Below are positions 8,253-17,257 of a stretch of 64,000 nucleotides of DNA, piece after piece; position 1 is the first letter of the stretch; each line of letters starts with the position of its first letter. Source of the DNA: Candidatus Fermentibacterota bacterium (GTDB taxonomy: Bacteria; Fermentibacterota; Fermentibacteria; Fermentibacterales; Fermentibacteraceae); contig PDSZ01000044.1 of the NCBI GenBank assembly GCA_002748705.1, forward strand, positions 26,042 through 90,041. Reading direction: 5' to 3'. A program made the position numbers and the translations under genes. A model generated the notes under the pieces. The model saw only the letters and a list, made by a program, of their open reading frames with translations, did no database searches and was not told where the DNA came from.

Positions 8253-9497
8253 TCAGTCTATTATGCCGTTATTCCGCCCTACCTGAACAAAGGCATCAAT
8301 TGCTCTGTCCAGCTGCTCTCTGGTATGAGCGGCACTGAGCTGTACCCTGATTCTTGATGCGCCGAGCGCCACCACAGGGAAGAAGAAACCGATTGCATAA
8401 ACACCATAATCCAGAAGCTCTTTAGCAAACTTCTGAGCAAGAACTGCATCGTTTTCATACTCACCGAACATGATAGGCACTATAGCAGTGTCACCTTCGA
8501 GGACTGTGAAACCGGCTTCTGTTATCTTTTCTCTGAAATACTTTGCGTTCTCGTGAACCTTGTCTCTGTATTCAGTGGTACCCTCAATGAGATCAAGAAC
8601 CTTAATTGTAGCGCCTACAACTGCAGGCGCAACTGTGTTTGAGAAGAGGTAAGGTCTGGACATCTGTCTCAGCCAGTCAACAAGTTCCTGTCTTCCTGAA
8701 GCACAGCCGCCGCTGGCTCCTCCAAGGGCCTTTCCAAATGTGGTGGTGATTATGTCTACCCTGCCCATTACCTCACAGAGTTCATGGGTTCCCCTGCCTG
8801 TTGCGCCTATGTAGCCTGTGCCGTGGCTGTCATCAACCATGAGAAGAGCATCGTATTTCTCGCAGAGTTCTACTATATCTTTCAGCGGCGCAATGTCGCC
8901 GTTCATGCTGAATACACCGTCTGTGGCAACCATTCTGTACCGGCTGTTCTGCACTTCTTCACTCTTCAGTATCTCTTCCAGTCCGGGAAGGTCCTTGCCG
9001 TCAAAGGTTCTTCTTCCTGTTCCTGTGTAATTATGACTGTAGATGTACCTCTTAGCCTTGCAGAGTCGGACACCCTCGATAATAGAGGCATGATTCAGCT
9101 GATCGGCAATTATCGCACTGTCCTGTCCGAGAAAAGGCTCAAAAATACCTGCATTGGCATCGTAACACGCTGCATAGAGAATTGTGTCGTCGGTTCCAAG
9201 AAACTGAGACATCCGCCTCTCAAGCTCCCTGTGAATATCCAGCGTACCGCAGATGAATCTGACGCTGGACATGCCGAAACCTCTTCCCCTTATGGTATTT
9301 TCTGCTGCTTTGCAGACCTCGGAATGTGAAGCAAGTCCAAGATAGTTGTTTGCACAGAAATTAAGTACTTTTCCTCTGCCAGCTACCTCAATCTCGGTTC
9401 CCTGAGGAGACTCAATAATTCTCTCTTCTTTATAGAGCCCTTCCTCTTTCTTCTTTTTAATAAGATCGGTAAGATCACTGTAGATTTTCCGTGACAT
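8253..9497 (-). CDS. kbl: 2-amino-3-ketobutyrate CoA ligase (glycine C-acetyltransferase)
   Basis: This PLP-dependent alpha-oxoamine synthase cleaves 2-amino-3-ketobutyrate with CoA to glycine and acetyl-CoA, the second step of threonine breakdown. The 414 residues include LNFCANNYLGLASH, the cofactor ring motif DQLNHASIIEG, VDDSHGTGYIG (residues 221-231) and the Schiff-base lysine K256 in TTTFGKALGG. RFICGT near residue 80 is typical of Kbl and not of serine palmitoyltransferase or BioF. The ATG has an AAAGGGAG site. It acts with the threonine dehydrogenase encoded at 920-1870. A promoter-like TATAAT is just upstream. Confidence 0.93.
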   Translation of the reverse strand: MSRKIYSDLTDLIKKKKEEGLYKEERIIESPQGTEIEVAGRGKVLNFCANNYLGLASHSEVCKAAENTIRGRGFGMSSVRFICGTLDIHRELERRMSQFLGTDDTILYAACYDANAGIFEPFLGQDSAIIADQLNHASIIEGVRLCKAKRYIYSHNYTGTGRRTFDGKDLPGLEEILKSEEVQNSRYRMVATDGVFSMNGDIAPLKDIVELCEKYDALLMVDDSHGTGYIGATGRGTHELCEVMGRVDIITTTFGKALGGASGGCASGRQELVDWLRQMSRPYLFSNTVAPAVVGATIKVLDLIEGTTEYRDKVHENAKYFREKITEAGFTVLEGDTAIVPIMFGEYENDAVLAQKFAKELLDYGVYAIGFFFPVVALGASRIRVQLSAAHTREQLDRAIDAFVQVGRNNGIID

Positions 9498-9555
9498 TAA
9501 GGCTCCCTTTCATTTAATGTATATGGATGACCAGCAGGTCTTTCAGACCGCAGTA

Positions 9556-9584
9556 ATTATAACGATGCATTCAGACAGGCGCAA
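9556..9584 (-). promoter_or_regulatory. Likely kbl promoter
   Basis: On the minus strand a perfect TATAAT (9561-9556) is preceded at a 17-base spacing by TTGCGC (9584-9579). The site sits between the end of the upstream transglycosylase gene and kbl. Confidence 0.45.
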
Positions 9585-9586
9585 AA

Positions 9587-11761
9587 TCAGGGGGCTGAAC
9601 TGTACTCAGGCCATATATGCTTATATACGAGATAGTTATAGCTGACTATATCAACATATTTCTTTGTTTCGTTGTAAGTGATTCGACTGTAGAACTCCTC
9701 AGGTGATGATTCTTCCCAGCCCCATCTCAGGGCGTTGTGGGGACCGCCGTTATAGGCAGCCAGTGTTCCGGGAATATCCCAGTTAAAGCTCTCTCCGTAA
9801 CCGGAGATACATGCTGTACCGTAATGCACCGAAGTAGCAGGATCGTAAAGGATATCAGGTGAATAGGTTTCATCCCATCCATGCTCAATTGCCACATACT
9901 CTGAAGTGCTGGGAATCATCTGAATCAGACCTCTTGCTCCTGCAGTTGAGTAGCAGCCTGGCTGAAAAGCACTCTCCTGTTTCATTATGGACCAGAGCAG
10001 AAGGGGATCCATCTGGAACTGTGCTGTGGCTGAAAGCACCTCTTCAGGCCACGCAGCGGGATACCTGAGTTTCCAGAGATCCAGAGGCCGGTTATCATCC
10101 TCAAGGCTCCATATTCGCCAGGCTGCCGATGGCCCCCGCTCCCAGACATCGTTGGCCAGATAGAAAGGAGCCAGCATGTACACATCGCCTACCTCTTCCT
10201 CCGCCTGACGAAAAAGATCCAGAGCCCATGTTCTGCAGCCGCCGTTCATAAGAGTAAGCCCGTCAAGAGCGCATTGAGGAGGCTCAGCTTCAGGCTTTCC
10301 GTTCCGTGCCATCCATTCCCCTAAAGGCTCATTTATTACTTCAGGCTCCCAGGGGGGAAGTCCGAGAAACTCCCTTGCGAAAAATGCAGGCATACTTTCA
10401 GATTTGTCCCTTATCAGACTCTCAAGTACTCCATGCCCGCTTTCATCACCGCTCTGCAGCTTTAGCACACCATACCAGTACTGCGCCCCCGGCCTGTAAA
10501 CACTCTCTGTCCACCTTGCATTGAAATTACCCAGCGCCTCAATTGCCTCTTCAGTTCTGCCAGTTTTCATCAGTGCCATGCAGTGGTAAAACTGGGCGTC
10601 ATCAACTGTGGTGTTGGAAGGGTATCTCCTTACAGTTTCCAGAAAATAGGGTATGGACTCTTCCCACCTTCCGTTTTCCGCAAGAAGACTGCCTCTGTAC
10701 CAGGGAAGGTTGCTTATTCGGGAATGTGACGGCCACTTTCGTTCATAGAGGTTCAGAGTCTCCATTGCCCTCTCCACCTCACCCACTGCCGCCAGATCCC
10801 TGGCCAGATAGATGGTAGCGTTTGGAGCGTCATCACCATCCGGCCATCTATCCAGATATGTTTCCAGAAGATGAATTGCCTCTTCATATCTGCCCAGACG
10901 GTCTCTGGTTCTGGCGCCGAGATAAACAGCATGGGAAGGAGGAGAGAGAGAGTTCACGGCTATATCATGAACCTCATTCCACAGACCTCCCAGGTAAAAA
11001 GGATCAATCAGCTCATCTGCAATGCTGTTATCCTGAAGAACCCTGTCCCTTATTGCCCTGTATGCAGATGCATGAAGGTCACTTGCAGGCCAGAGACTGA
11101 AAGATCTGATAAGATCATCAATTCCTGATGCTCCACGGGCCATGCCTCTGAAGTGAAAGAAATGGGATGCCATTTCATCGTCATCATGTTCCATTGCAGC
11201 TGACCATAAGTACTGCTGCGCATTCATATTACCTGTATTCAGAGCAACTCTGTACTTTATCAGCAAAAGGTCCTTGCCTGCTCTGCCCGGCAGTTCATCA
11301 ACAGTGAAGAGAAGGCTTTCAGCCAGTGAAGGATCAGTTGTAAGAAGGGATTCGGCAGCAAGCAGAGCCACATAGTCAGGCAGATCGAACTTTTCATCAT
11401 TCAATCCTCTGATTATGCCTGAAACCGCCTCTGAACCACCTGCCCTGATGGCCAGGAAAGGGGCTTCAGAAAGCCCCGACTCAAGGAGCAGGGGTGCTGC
11501 AGGGGGATAAAAGCCGCCTGCTGCTTCAATGGAGCGACTGGCAAGTTCCAGCCTTTCTGGAGTACCTGAGTTAAGAAGAAGAGCAGCTGAGCAATAGCAC
11601 TCTGCTGCAGCCGCAGAATCTCCTGCAGCCAGCACAGAATCACCTTCAGAAACCTTCTCCTCACACCGTTCAATGTCTGTGAGCAGAGAAGACACTTCCG
11701 GAGCAGAGCCACAGCTGCTGAACCAGAGAATCAGAAGCAGAGAAAAAAACAGCTCTCTCAA
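9587..11761 (-). CDS. Soluble-type lytic transglycosylase lipoprotein with helical repeats
   Basis: The 724-residue protein begins with a lipoprotein signal (MRELFFSLLLILWFSSCGS) and a lipobox cysteine near residue 17. The centre is a long series of TPR-like helical pairs (YEEAIHLLETYLDRWP, DDAQFYHCMALMKTGRTEEA), as in Slt70-type enzymes. The C-terminal SLT domain includes SIMKQESAFQPGCYSTAGAR, GLIQMIPST and AAYNGGP; E596 in KQESAF is the predicted catalytic acid. It would cleave peptidoglycan glycan strands to 1,6-anhydromuropeptides at the periplasmic face of the outer membrane. The TTG start lies three bases after the stop of the upstream coiled-coil gene, so it is the last gene of a four-gene operon. 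Confidence 0.9.
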   Translation of the reverse strand: MRELFFSLLLILWFSSCGSAPEVSSLLTDIERCEEKVSEGDSVLAAGDSAAAAECYCSAALLLNSGTPERLELASRSIEAAGGFYPPAAPLLLESGLSEAPFLAIRAGGSEAVSGIIRGLNDEKFDLPDYVALLAAESLLTTDPSLAESLLFTVDELPGRAGKDLLLIKYRVALNTGNMNAQQYLWSAAMEHDDDEMASHFFHFRGMARGASGIDDLIRSFSLWPASDLHASAYRAIRDRVLQDNSIADELIDPFYLGGLWNEVHDIAVNSLSPPSHAVYLGARTRDRLGRYEEAIHLLETYLDRWPDGDDAPNATIYLARDLAAVGEVERAMETLNLYERKWPSHSRISNLPWYRGSLLAENGRWEESIPYFLETVRRYPSNTTVDDAQFYHCMALMKTGRTEEAIEALGNFNARWTESVYRPGAQYWYGVLKLQSGDESGHGVLESLIRDKSESMPAFFAREFLGLPPWEPEVINEPLGEWMARNGKPEAEPPQCALDGLTLMNGGCRTWALDLFRQAEEEVGDVYMLAPFYLANDVWERGPSAAWRIWSLEDDNRPLDLWKLRYPAAWPEEVLSATAQFQMDPLLLWSIMKQESAFQPGCYSTAGARGLIQMIPSTSEYVAIEHGWDETYSPDILYDPATSVHYGTACISGYGESFNWDIPGTLAAYNGGPHNALRWGWEESSPEEFYSRITYNETKKYVDIVSYNYLVYKHIWPEYSSAP

Positions 11762-11764
11762 CTT

Positions 11765-13690
11765 TTAATCTTTCGCACTTCCGTACCTGGCAAGCTCTCC
11801 CAGAAGCTCAGGGTTATCAGGAGCGGACTTGAGACAAGCCTCCAGATGCTCAACCGCCTTATCATGCTGACCGGTTGAAGCAAGAGCCCTTGAGTATGCA
11901 ATGGATGTTCTTACAGAAGGATCGCCGCTGAGCATAGTACTCTTCAGAAATTCGATTGTCTCCTCTGCCCTGCCGGTTTTCACCATTATCAGACCGAGAC
12001 CGGAAATGGCAGGCTCCAGTTCAGGATGTATCTCCAGAGCCTTTCTGAAAGCTGCTTCAGCTTCAGGCAGCTTTTCCTCCGCTGCCAGAACCTGAGCGCT
12101 GTTGCAAAGGAGTTCCGGATTATTGGGGCTGAGCTGAAGTGCCTCATAGAAAAGCTTCTCTGCCTCCATGTACTCGCCTGAGTTAAAGTGGTTGACTGCT
12201 CTTGAATTCAGATCCGATATCTGCTCATTTTCAACCTGCCCGGCAAACTTAGAAGTGATTTCTACCATTTTTCCGGCTATTTCAGTGTTGTGTTTCAGAC
12301 CGCTTTCAAGTTCAGTCTGTACCTTATCCAGAGTATCACTGCTCTTTTCAAGTGAAGCTTCAGCCTTTTCCAGCACCTCTGCCGTGGCCTCTCTGAGCTT
12401 TGTAACCGATTCTGCGATCTGTGAAGAACTTTCATCAAGTTTCACAGGCAAACTGTTCAGTGACTGAAGAATCTCAGATCCTGATGCCTCCATTTTATCA
12501 TTCATAACTGCGATCAGAGAGGTCAGTTCAGCTATTGAGGACCTGTCATGAACACCTGCTATAACCTCATCGAACTTCCCTCCAAGACCTGCTATTATCT
12601 GTACGGGAATCTCTCCGACTTTTCCATCAATTGAATTCAGCATAGGCTTTACCTGCTCTGCAGCTCCAAGCTCTGCAATAGAAACTTTCAGCCCGTCAAG
12701 TTTAGACTCTATTGAGGTAAAATCCGGAGGTGTTACAACAAAAGACTGCTTCAACTCATCAAGTTTAGCAAGAAGCGGAGTTATATCCACCTGTTCAGTT
12801 GGCTTTGCTGACTCCCTGATTTCATCAAGCCTGGTAATAACAGGACTGAGATCAGTGGGAGTAAATACCATTAACTGTTTAATCTCTTCCAGTTTAGAGA
12901 GAGCTGGAGTCATATCAATTGGTTCAGATGGTCTTGATACTTCCTTTAGTTCCTCAAGCTTATCGGTAACCGGAGTAAAGTCAGGAGGAGAAATAACCAT
13001 CGACTGCTTAATTTCTTCCAGCTTGGACAGGACTGGAGTTATATCAATTGGTTCAGATGGTCTTGATACTTCCTTTAGTTCCTCAAGCTTATCGGTAACC
13101 GGAGTAAAGTCAGGAGGAGAAACAGCCATCGACTGCTTAATTTCTTCCAGCTTGGACAGGACTGGAGTTATATCAATTGGTTCGGATGGTCTTGATACTT
13201 CCTTTAGTTCCTCAAGCTTATCGGTAACCGGAGTAAAGTCAGGAGGAGAAATAACGATTGACTGTTTAAGCTCTTCCATCTTCTCTGTGAGCGGAGTAAA
13301 ATCAATGGCTTTCTCTTCAACACCTGCCTGGGAATCAAGAGTGTCCTTTATGGCAGACAGAGGTTCTGTCAACTGAGAAAGATCAATGTTCTGTGACTCT
13401 TTGGCTGCAGAAGACAAGGCTTCCTTTATTTCAACCATCTGCTCTGTAAGAGGTGAAAAATCTACAGATTGTGATTCGCTTGCTGCTGATTCTTTCAGTT
13501 CCTCCAGTTTTTCAAGCACAGGGGTCAGGTCCACTGAAGCAGGCGCGCTGTCAGCCTGAGAGGAGAGAGAAGAGTTTATGGTATCAAGCTTCTCCCCCAG
13601 GGCATCTATCCTGGTTCCCAATCCAAGAACTGCTCTGCCAAGCTCTACCAAAAGCTGTTCAGTGGTAAGTCCGGTTGGATTATCTGCCAT
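11765..13690 (-). CDS. Coiled-coil tandem-repeat protein with C-terminal TPRs
   Basis: The 641-residue protein has no signal peptide. Residues ~53-335 are thirteen half-repeats of about 21-22 residues with the pattern D-[FLIM]-[TS]-P-x-x-x-K-[LM]-E-E-[LI]-K, for example DFTPVTDKLEELKE and DITPVLSKLEEIKQ. In the centre they pair into 43-residue units that are almost identical in DNA as well. Residues ~340-480 are further coiled coil, and ~490-641 are TPRs (GEYMEAEKLFYEALQLSPNNPELL). A strong AGGAGG precedes the ATG. The gene lies 13 bases after the solenoid gene and 3 bases before the SLT gene. It is most likely a cytoplasmic or membrane-associated scaffold. I know no named family with this repeat. 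Confidence 0.85.
   Translation of the reverse strand: MADNPTGLTTEQLLVELGRAVLGLGTRIDALGEKLDTINSSLSSQADSAPASVDLTPVLEKLEELKESAASESQSVDFSPLTEQMVEIKEALSSAAKESQNIDLSQLTEPLSAIKDTLDSQAGVEEKAIDFTPLTEKMEELKQSIVISPPDFTPVTDKLEELKEVSRPSEPIDITPVLSKLEEIKQSMAVSPPDFTPVTDKLEELKEVSRPSEPIDITPVLSKLEEIKQSMVISPPDFTPVTDKLEELKEVSRPSEPIDMTPALSKLEEIKQLMVFTPTDLSPVITRLDEIRESAKPTEQVDITPLLAKLDELKQSFVVTPPDFTSIESKLDGLKVSIAELGAAEQVKPMLNSIDGKVGEIPVQIIAGLGGKFDEVIAGVHDRSSIAELTSLIAVMNDKMEASGSEILQSLNSLPVKLDESSSQIAESVTKLREATAEVLEKAEASLEKSSDTLDKVQTELESGLKHNTEIAGKMVEITSKFAGQVENEQISDLNSRAVNHFNSGEYMEAEKLFYEALQLSPNNPELLCNSAQVLAAEEKLPEAEAAFRKALEIHPELEPAISGLGLIMVKTGRAEETIEFLKSTMLSGDPSVRTSIAYSRALASTGQHDKAVEHLEACLKSAPDNPELLGELARYGSAKD
12686..13534 (-). 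repeat. Thirteen degenerate ~64-bp half-repeats in the coiled-coil gene
   Basis: Translated, each half-repeat has the core D-hydrophobic-T/S-P-x3-K-L-E-E-L/I-K, spaced by about 21-22 residues. The outer copies are diverged and the central ones nearly identical, the gradient expected when an array grows by unequal crossover or slippage in its centre. Confidence 0.85.
12878..13264 (-). repeat. Three near-identical 129-bp tandem repeats
   Basis: The 129-bp period is seen directly: TCCTTTAGTTCCTC occurs at 12942, 13071 and 13200, and flanking bases match with only scattered changes. The length is a multiple of three (43 codons), so copy-number change keeps the reading frame. Confidence 0.9.
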
Positions 13691-13703
13691 TTTATCCTCC
13701 TAT

Positions 13704-16700
13704 TTACAGTAAACTAAATTCTATCATTACAAGATTATTGTTGTTATTAATTGGTTTACCAGTTGTATGCAGCAGTTCCGGATGCTTATCAGCAAGTATC
13801 CTTCTTATAGCCTCAGCATCTCTAGGTTTACCCATTGAGTCCATAGCATGAACCATTCTCACAAGGTACGAAGGATCGCCTGTTGAACTCCATGCTTTTC
13901 TCCAGACACCGCATGCGGCTATTCTGTCACCGGTTTTCCATAGTATGTCACCAAATCTCATCGGCGAACCGCTCTTTGCCGCAAGAGAAACAGCTTCAGC
14001 TGCCTTTCCTGACTGTATGAGTCCCTCAGGAGTTTTGCCGGAAGCATCCGCTTCATCCCTGACAGCCCGAACTATCTGAAGAAGTTCGGAATTACCTCTG
14101 GCCATAAAAAACGCGTCTGAAAGCCTTCCTGCCTTTATCAGCAGCTTTACCACCTGCTCAACTGAGAGATATCCCTCTTCACCTGCGGTGGGAATAAACA
14201 TTTCCACTATTTCTGACGCAGCTTCCCTGTACTTTCCGTCTTCAGAACCAAGAAGCATCTCTGCAAGGTCAAACAGCTTATCCTGTGCTCCGCACCTTAC
14301 CAGCATTGATGTAAGAAGATCAACTTCAGTCTTTTCTGCAGCGGTTATACCAAAGGGGAAGAGCCGTTCCATTGCTGCTCCTGCTGTTTCCTTCTCCGAA
14401 CAAAGTTCAAAGAAATCCTTTCTCAGGGAACTGTCAGCTTCTGCATCTGAAAGAAGCTCTGAAGATCTGTTCAGACCGGAAGAAGCCAGCGCCATCCTGA
14501 TAAGATGAATTTCCCGGCTTGAATCTATTTGAATTGCAAGTTTTTCAAGCTCAACGAGAGCATCTGTACTGTTCTGTGCTGACCAGGTTTCCCTTGCAGA
14601 TGAAACAATGGATATTGGAAGGCTCACCCACTCAGGCATCGTTTCTTCTTTAAAACTTTCTGCATTTTCAGATGCAAGGGAAATAAGCATGACAAGAACA
14701 GGATCAGTTGAAGTTTCCAGTCCAATCCGCTGGTGGAGAGAAGGGTTAAGGCAAAGTGCCCTTATGCAGAGTTCTGAAGGGTCAAAATCTTCAAGATACT
14801 TCCCTCCAAGCTCTGCTGCAAAAATCATACCTTCTGAATCACCGGCAGCAATTGAGTACCGGGCACCTTTCTCAACAAGTTCCTTAATTACTCCGGAATT
14901 ACCCTCTGCGGCAGTTCCAGCTGCCTCTCTGTAACCCTCAGGATTTCCGGAATAAAGCCTTGCCAGGGCAAGGCATCCCTGCAGTTCATGTGATGCAGGC
15001 AGATCCGCAACAGCTTCCTCAAGGAAATTGAGTACCTCAATCTTATCAAGAACAGGCATAAGTGTAACCCTGGCGCCTGTGGCATTCCCTGTATTAAGGT
15101 CTGCCCTTGCCAGAGCTATGGTTCCAAGGGTAGTACCCTTGTTTTCTTCAAGCAGCATGGAAAGCACAGCCTTGGCCAGAGGTGCAGTACTCTCGGAATC
15201 CGCAGCCTGTGATAAAGCATCGGTAGCTCTGTCCCTGTCTCCTGCAGCTGCTGCAGAACACCCCTCCACGAGCCTGTCAATCGAAGGAACACCGGAATCA
15301 ATGCCCTTTACTGCAGCAGCCCCTGTACCGGGACGACCGCTGTCGATGAAATACCGCAGTCTGAACATCACAGTTCTCTCATTTGTTCCCAGAACCACTT
15401 CAGAGGCCAGTTGGTCCATCCAGGGCTCAACAGAGCGCATTGCAAGCAGCGGAAGAAGTTTCGCTACCAGCTCTCCCCTTCCGTAACGGTTCAGAGTGCT
15501 CAATGTCTCCGCAGGTTCAATTTTTGACAGAACTGAAAAAGGCATTGCAGAAACTATTCCTGTCACCCTGTCAACCAATTCAGGAGACTCCATCGCCCTT
15601 TCCAGCAGTTTTCCTGAATTCTCAACCTCACCGGAGTTGAATATGGCTTCAGCATAGAGAAGATTGCTCACCGGAGTTGTAGGTTCAAATCCTGATTTCA
15701 GAAGATCTTCTGCCCTGTTCTTTATTATTCCGCTGTCAAAAATAGAGAGGTAACCCTCTTCACTGATCTTATCACCTGAAAGAACAAGTTCAAGCCAGTC
15801 AGATGCTGAACCTGAATCAGCGCCACCTCTGGAACCGCAGGAAGCCCTGAGTCTTCTCAGTTCAGGGTGTTCCTCCATGAGATAATCGAAATATGAAAGG
15901 ACAGAATAAATATCCTGCTTAGATTTAATATCTTTTCTTGAAGCCAGGTGTTTAAGGGTTGCGGCAGCTTCTCCAACTCTGCTCAATACCAAAAGGACCA
16001 CTGCAACCAGAGTAAGTACAGCTGCACTGCTTCTGTCTCTCTTTAAAAGTGCCTGCAGCTTTTCAAGAACCCATTCCGGGTCTCTGGAAACACTGTAAAC
16101 AAGAATCTGAACAGCTTCGCTGACAGATCCCTGCTCAACCAGAAACTCGCCAAGCTTTCCTGTTATAAGCCCGTCTCTGTCCACTCCGCTATCAATAAAG
16201 CTCATGCAGATATCAACAACCGGAGAATCTGCAATATCTTCACACTGAAAAGCCCGTTCAATTGAATCAAGAGCCTGTGTGTTTTCACCTCTTGCAAGCC
16301 TGAGCCTTGCCTGAAGCAGATGAACCCTGGCAGACCCCTGAGCATGGAGTACAATACCTGTAACAGCCTGTTCCAGCTGATTTGACCCCTTGCCTGAATC
16401 CACCAGCGATTCAAGAATAAGACAAGCTTCGTTTACCCTTCCGGCATGACTCATAAGCCTGGCAAGGGAAATAGTAGCCCTGGAGGTTGTGTCCCCTGGA
16501 ACAAGCTCCTTTTCAACCAGAGAAACTGCCTGAGAAAGGATATTATCCTCTGCTTCATAAAGGCTTGGTAATTCAGCAATAGCTCGCTCTCTGTCACCTA
16601 TGGCAACAAGAATCCTTACCCGCCTGAGATTAACTTCCATGTCGGTGCCGCCTGTTCTGGACGCAATCCAACCTGATAATCTGGAAAGACTCTCTTCAGG

Positions 16701-17252
16701 AAAATGGCACCGTTCTGCCGCATCAACCAGAATGTCCATTGACTCTCTGGTCTGACCTTTATTAAAGGAGATTACTGACCAGGCAAGTATTCGGTCTATG
16801 CCTGCTCCAAGCTCTCTGCCCTTAACCCCGTTCAGTGCCTGCCAGCTGCTCTGAACAGAATCTGCAAACCTGTTCACTGTAACCCGGTCTGTTCTTGACA
16901 GAAGATCAAAAAGACCGTTGAAATCCCTCTGGTGAAGCCTGCTTTTCCAGATAACCCTGAGAAGCTCAATAGATCTGGGAAACTGAGATTGTTTCTCTTC
17001 AAGAAGCCTGGTAACAGAGACTCGAAGATCTGAATGCTTTCTGATAACCTTCTCGCCTATTCGCCCACCAAGGTCAGGGTGGCCGATATCCATAAGAAAA
17101 GGAACCAGTTTACCTGCCACCTCATGGTCTTCCAAAAGGTTATCAAGTTCTTCCTCAATCATTACCGCCGCCTGGTCAACCATATCGCTGGAGGCCAGGT
17201 CCTGTATTTTTCTGAAGGTCCTCTGAGCCTTGGAACCAAAGATAAAAGCCAT
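13704..17252 (-). CDS. Giant TPR/HEAT-like solenoid protein (1182 residues)
   Basis: This is the largest gene in the window. The protein is helical throughout, with alanine/leucine-rich TPR-like pairs such as GENTQALDSIERAFQCED, GRVNEACLILESLVDSG and GKPRDAEAIRRILADKHPEL. It has no signal peptide, membrane segment, catalytic motif or low-complexity linker. The N-terminus MAFIFGSKAQRTFRKIQDLA suggests a short amphipathic helix. A GGAG site lies before the ATG and overlaps the end of the upstream transglycosylase gene. It is probably a protein-protein scaffold. Because it sits between two peptidoglycan-cleaving enzymes it may organise them or sense their state, though as read it would be cytoplasmic. 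I cannot assign it to a named family. Confidence 0.85.
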   Translation of the reverse strand: MAFIFGSKAQRTFRKIQDLASSDMVDQAAVMIEEELDNLLEDHEVAGKLVPFLMDIGHPDLGGRIGEKVIRKHSDLRVSVTRLLEEKQSQFPRSIELLRVIWKSRLHQRDFNGLFDLLSRTDRVTVNRFADSVQSSWQALNGVKGRELGAGIDRILAWSVISFNKGQTRESMDILVDAAERCHFPEESLSRLSGWIASRTGGTDMEVNLRRVRILVAIGDRERAIAELPSLYEAEDNILSQAVSLVEKELVPGDTTSRATISLARLMSHAGRVNEACLILESLVDSGKGSNQLEQAVTGIVLHAQGSARVHLLQARLRLARGENTQALDSIERAFQCEDIADSPVVDICMSFIDSGVDRDGLITGKLGEFLVEQGSVSEAVQILVYSVSRDPEWVLEKLQALLKRDRSSAAVLTLVAVVLLVLSRVGEAAATLKHLASRKDIKSKQDIYSVLSYFDYLMEEHPELRRLRASCGSRGGADSGSASDWLELVLSGDKISEEGYLSIFDSGIIKNRAEDLLKSGFEPTTPVSNLLYAEAIFNSGEVENSGKLLERAMESPELVDRVTGIVSAMPFSVLSKIEPAETLSTLNRYGRGELVAKLLPLLAMRSVEPWMDQLASEVVLGTNERTVMFRLRYFIDSGRPGTGAAAVKGIDSGVPSIDRLVEGCSAAAAGDRDRATDALSQAADSESTAPLAKAVLSMLLEENKGTTLGTIALARADLNTGNATGARVTLMPVLDKIEVLNFLEEAVADLPASHELQGCLALARLYSGNPEGYREAAGTAAEGNSGVIKELVEKGARYSIAAGDSEGMIFAAELGGKYLEDFDPSELCIRALCLNPSLHQRIGLETSTDPVLVMLISLASENAESFKEETMPEWVSLPISIVSSARETWSAQNSTDALVELEKLAIQIDSSREIHLIRMALASSGLNRSSELLSDAEADSSLRKDFFELCSEKETAGAAMERLFPFGITAAEKTEVDLLTSMLVRCGAQDKLFDLAEMLLGSEDGKYREAASEIVEMFIPTAGEEGYLSVEQVVKLLIKAGRLSDAFFMARGNSELLQIVRAVRDEADASGKTPEGLIQSGKAAEAVSLAAKSGSPMRFGDILWKTGDRIAACGVWRKAWSSTGDPSYLVRMVHAMDSMGKPRDAEAIRRILADKHPELLHTTGKPINNNNNLVMIEFSLL

Positions 17253-17257
17253 GACAC

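Noticed and set aside
12855..13376. Long plus-strand open frame opposite the tandem repeats
   Set aside because: It is the complement of the repeat-rich coiled-coil gene; the repeat period of 129 bases keeps both strands open. It has no start context and a serine-rich repetitive product.
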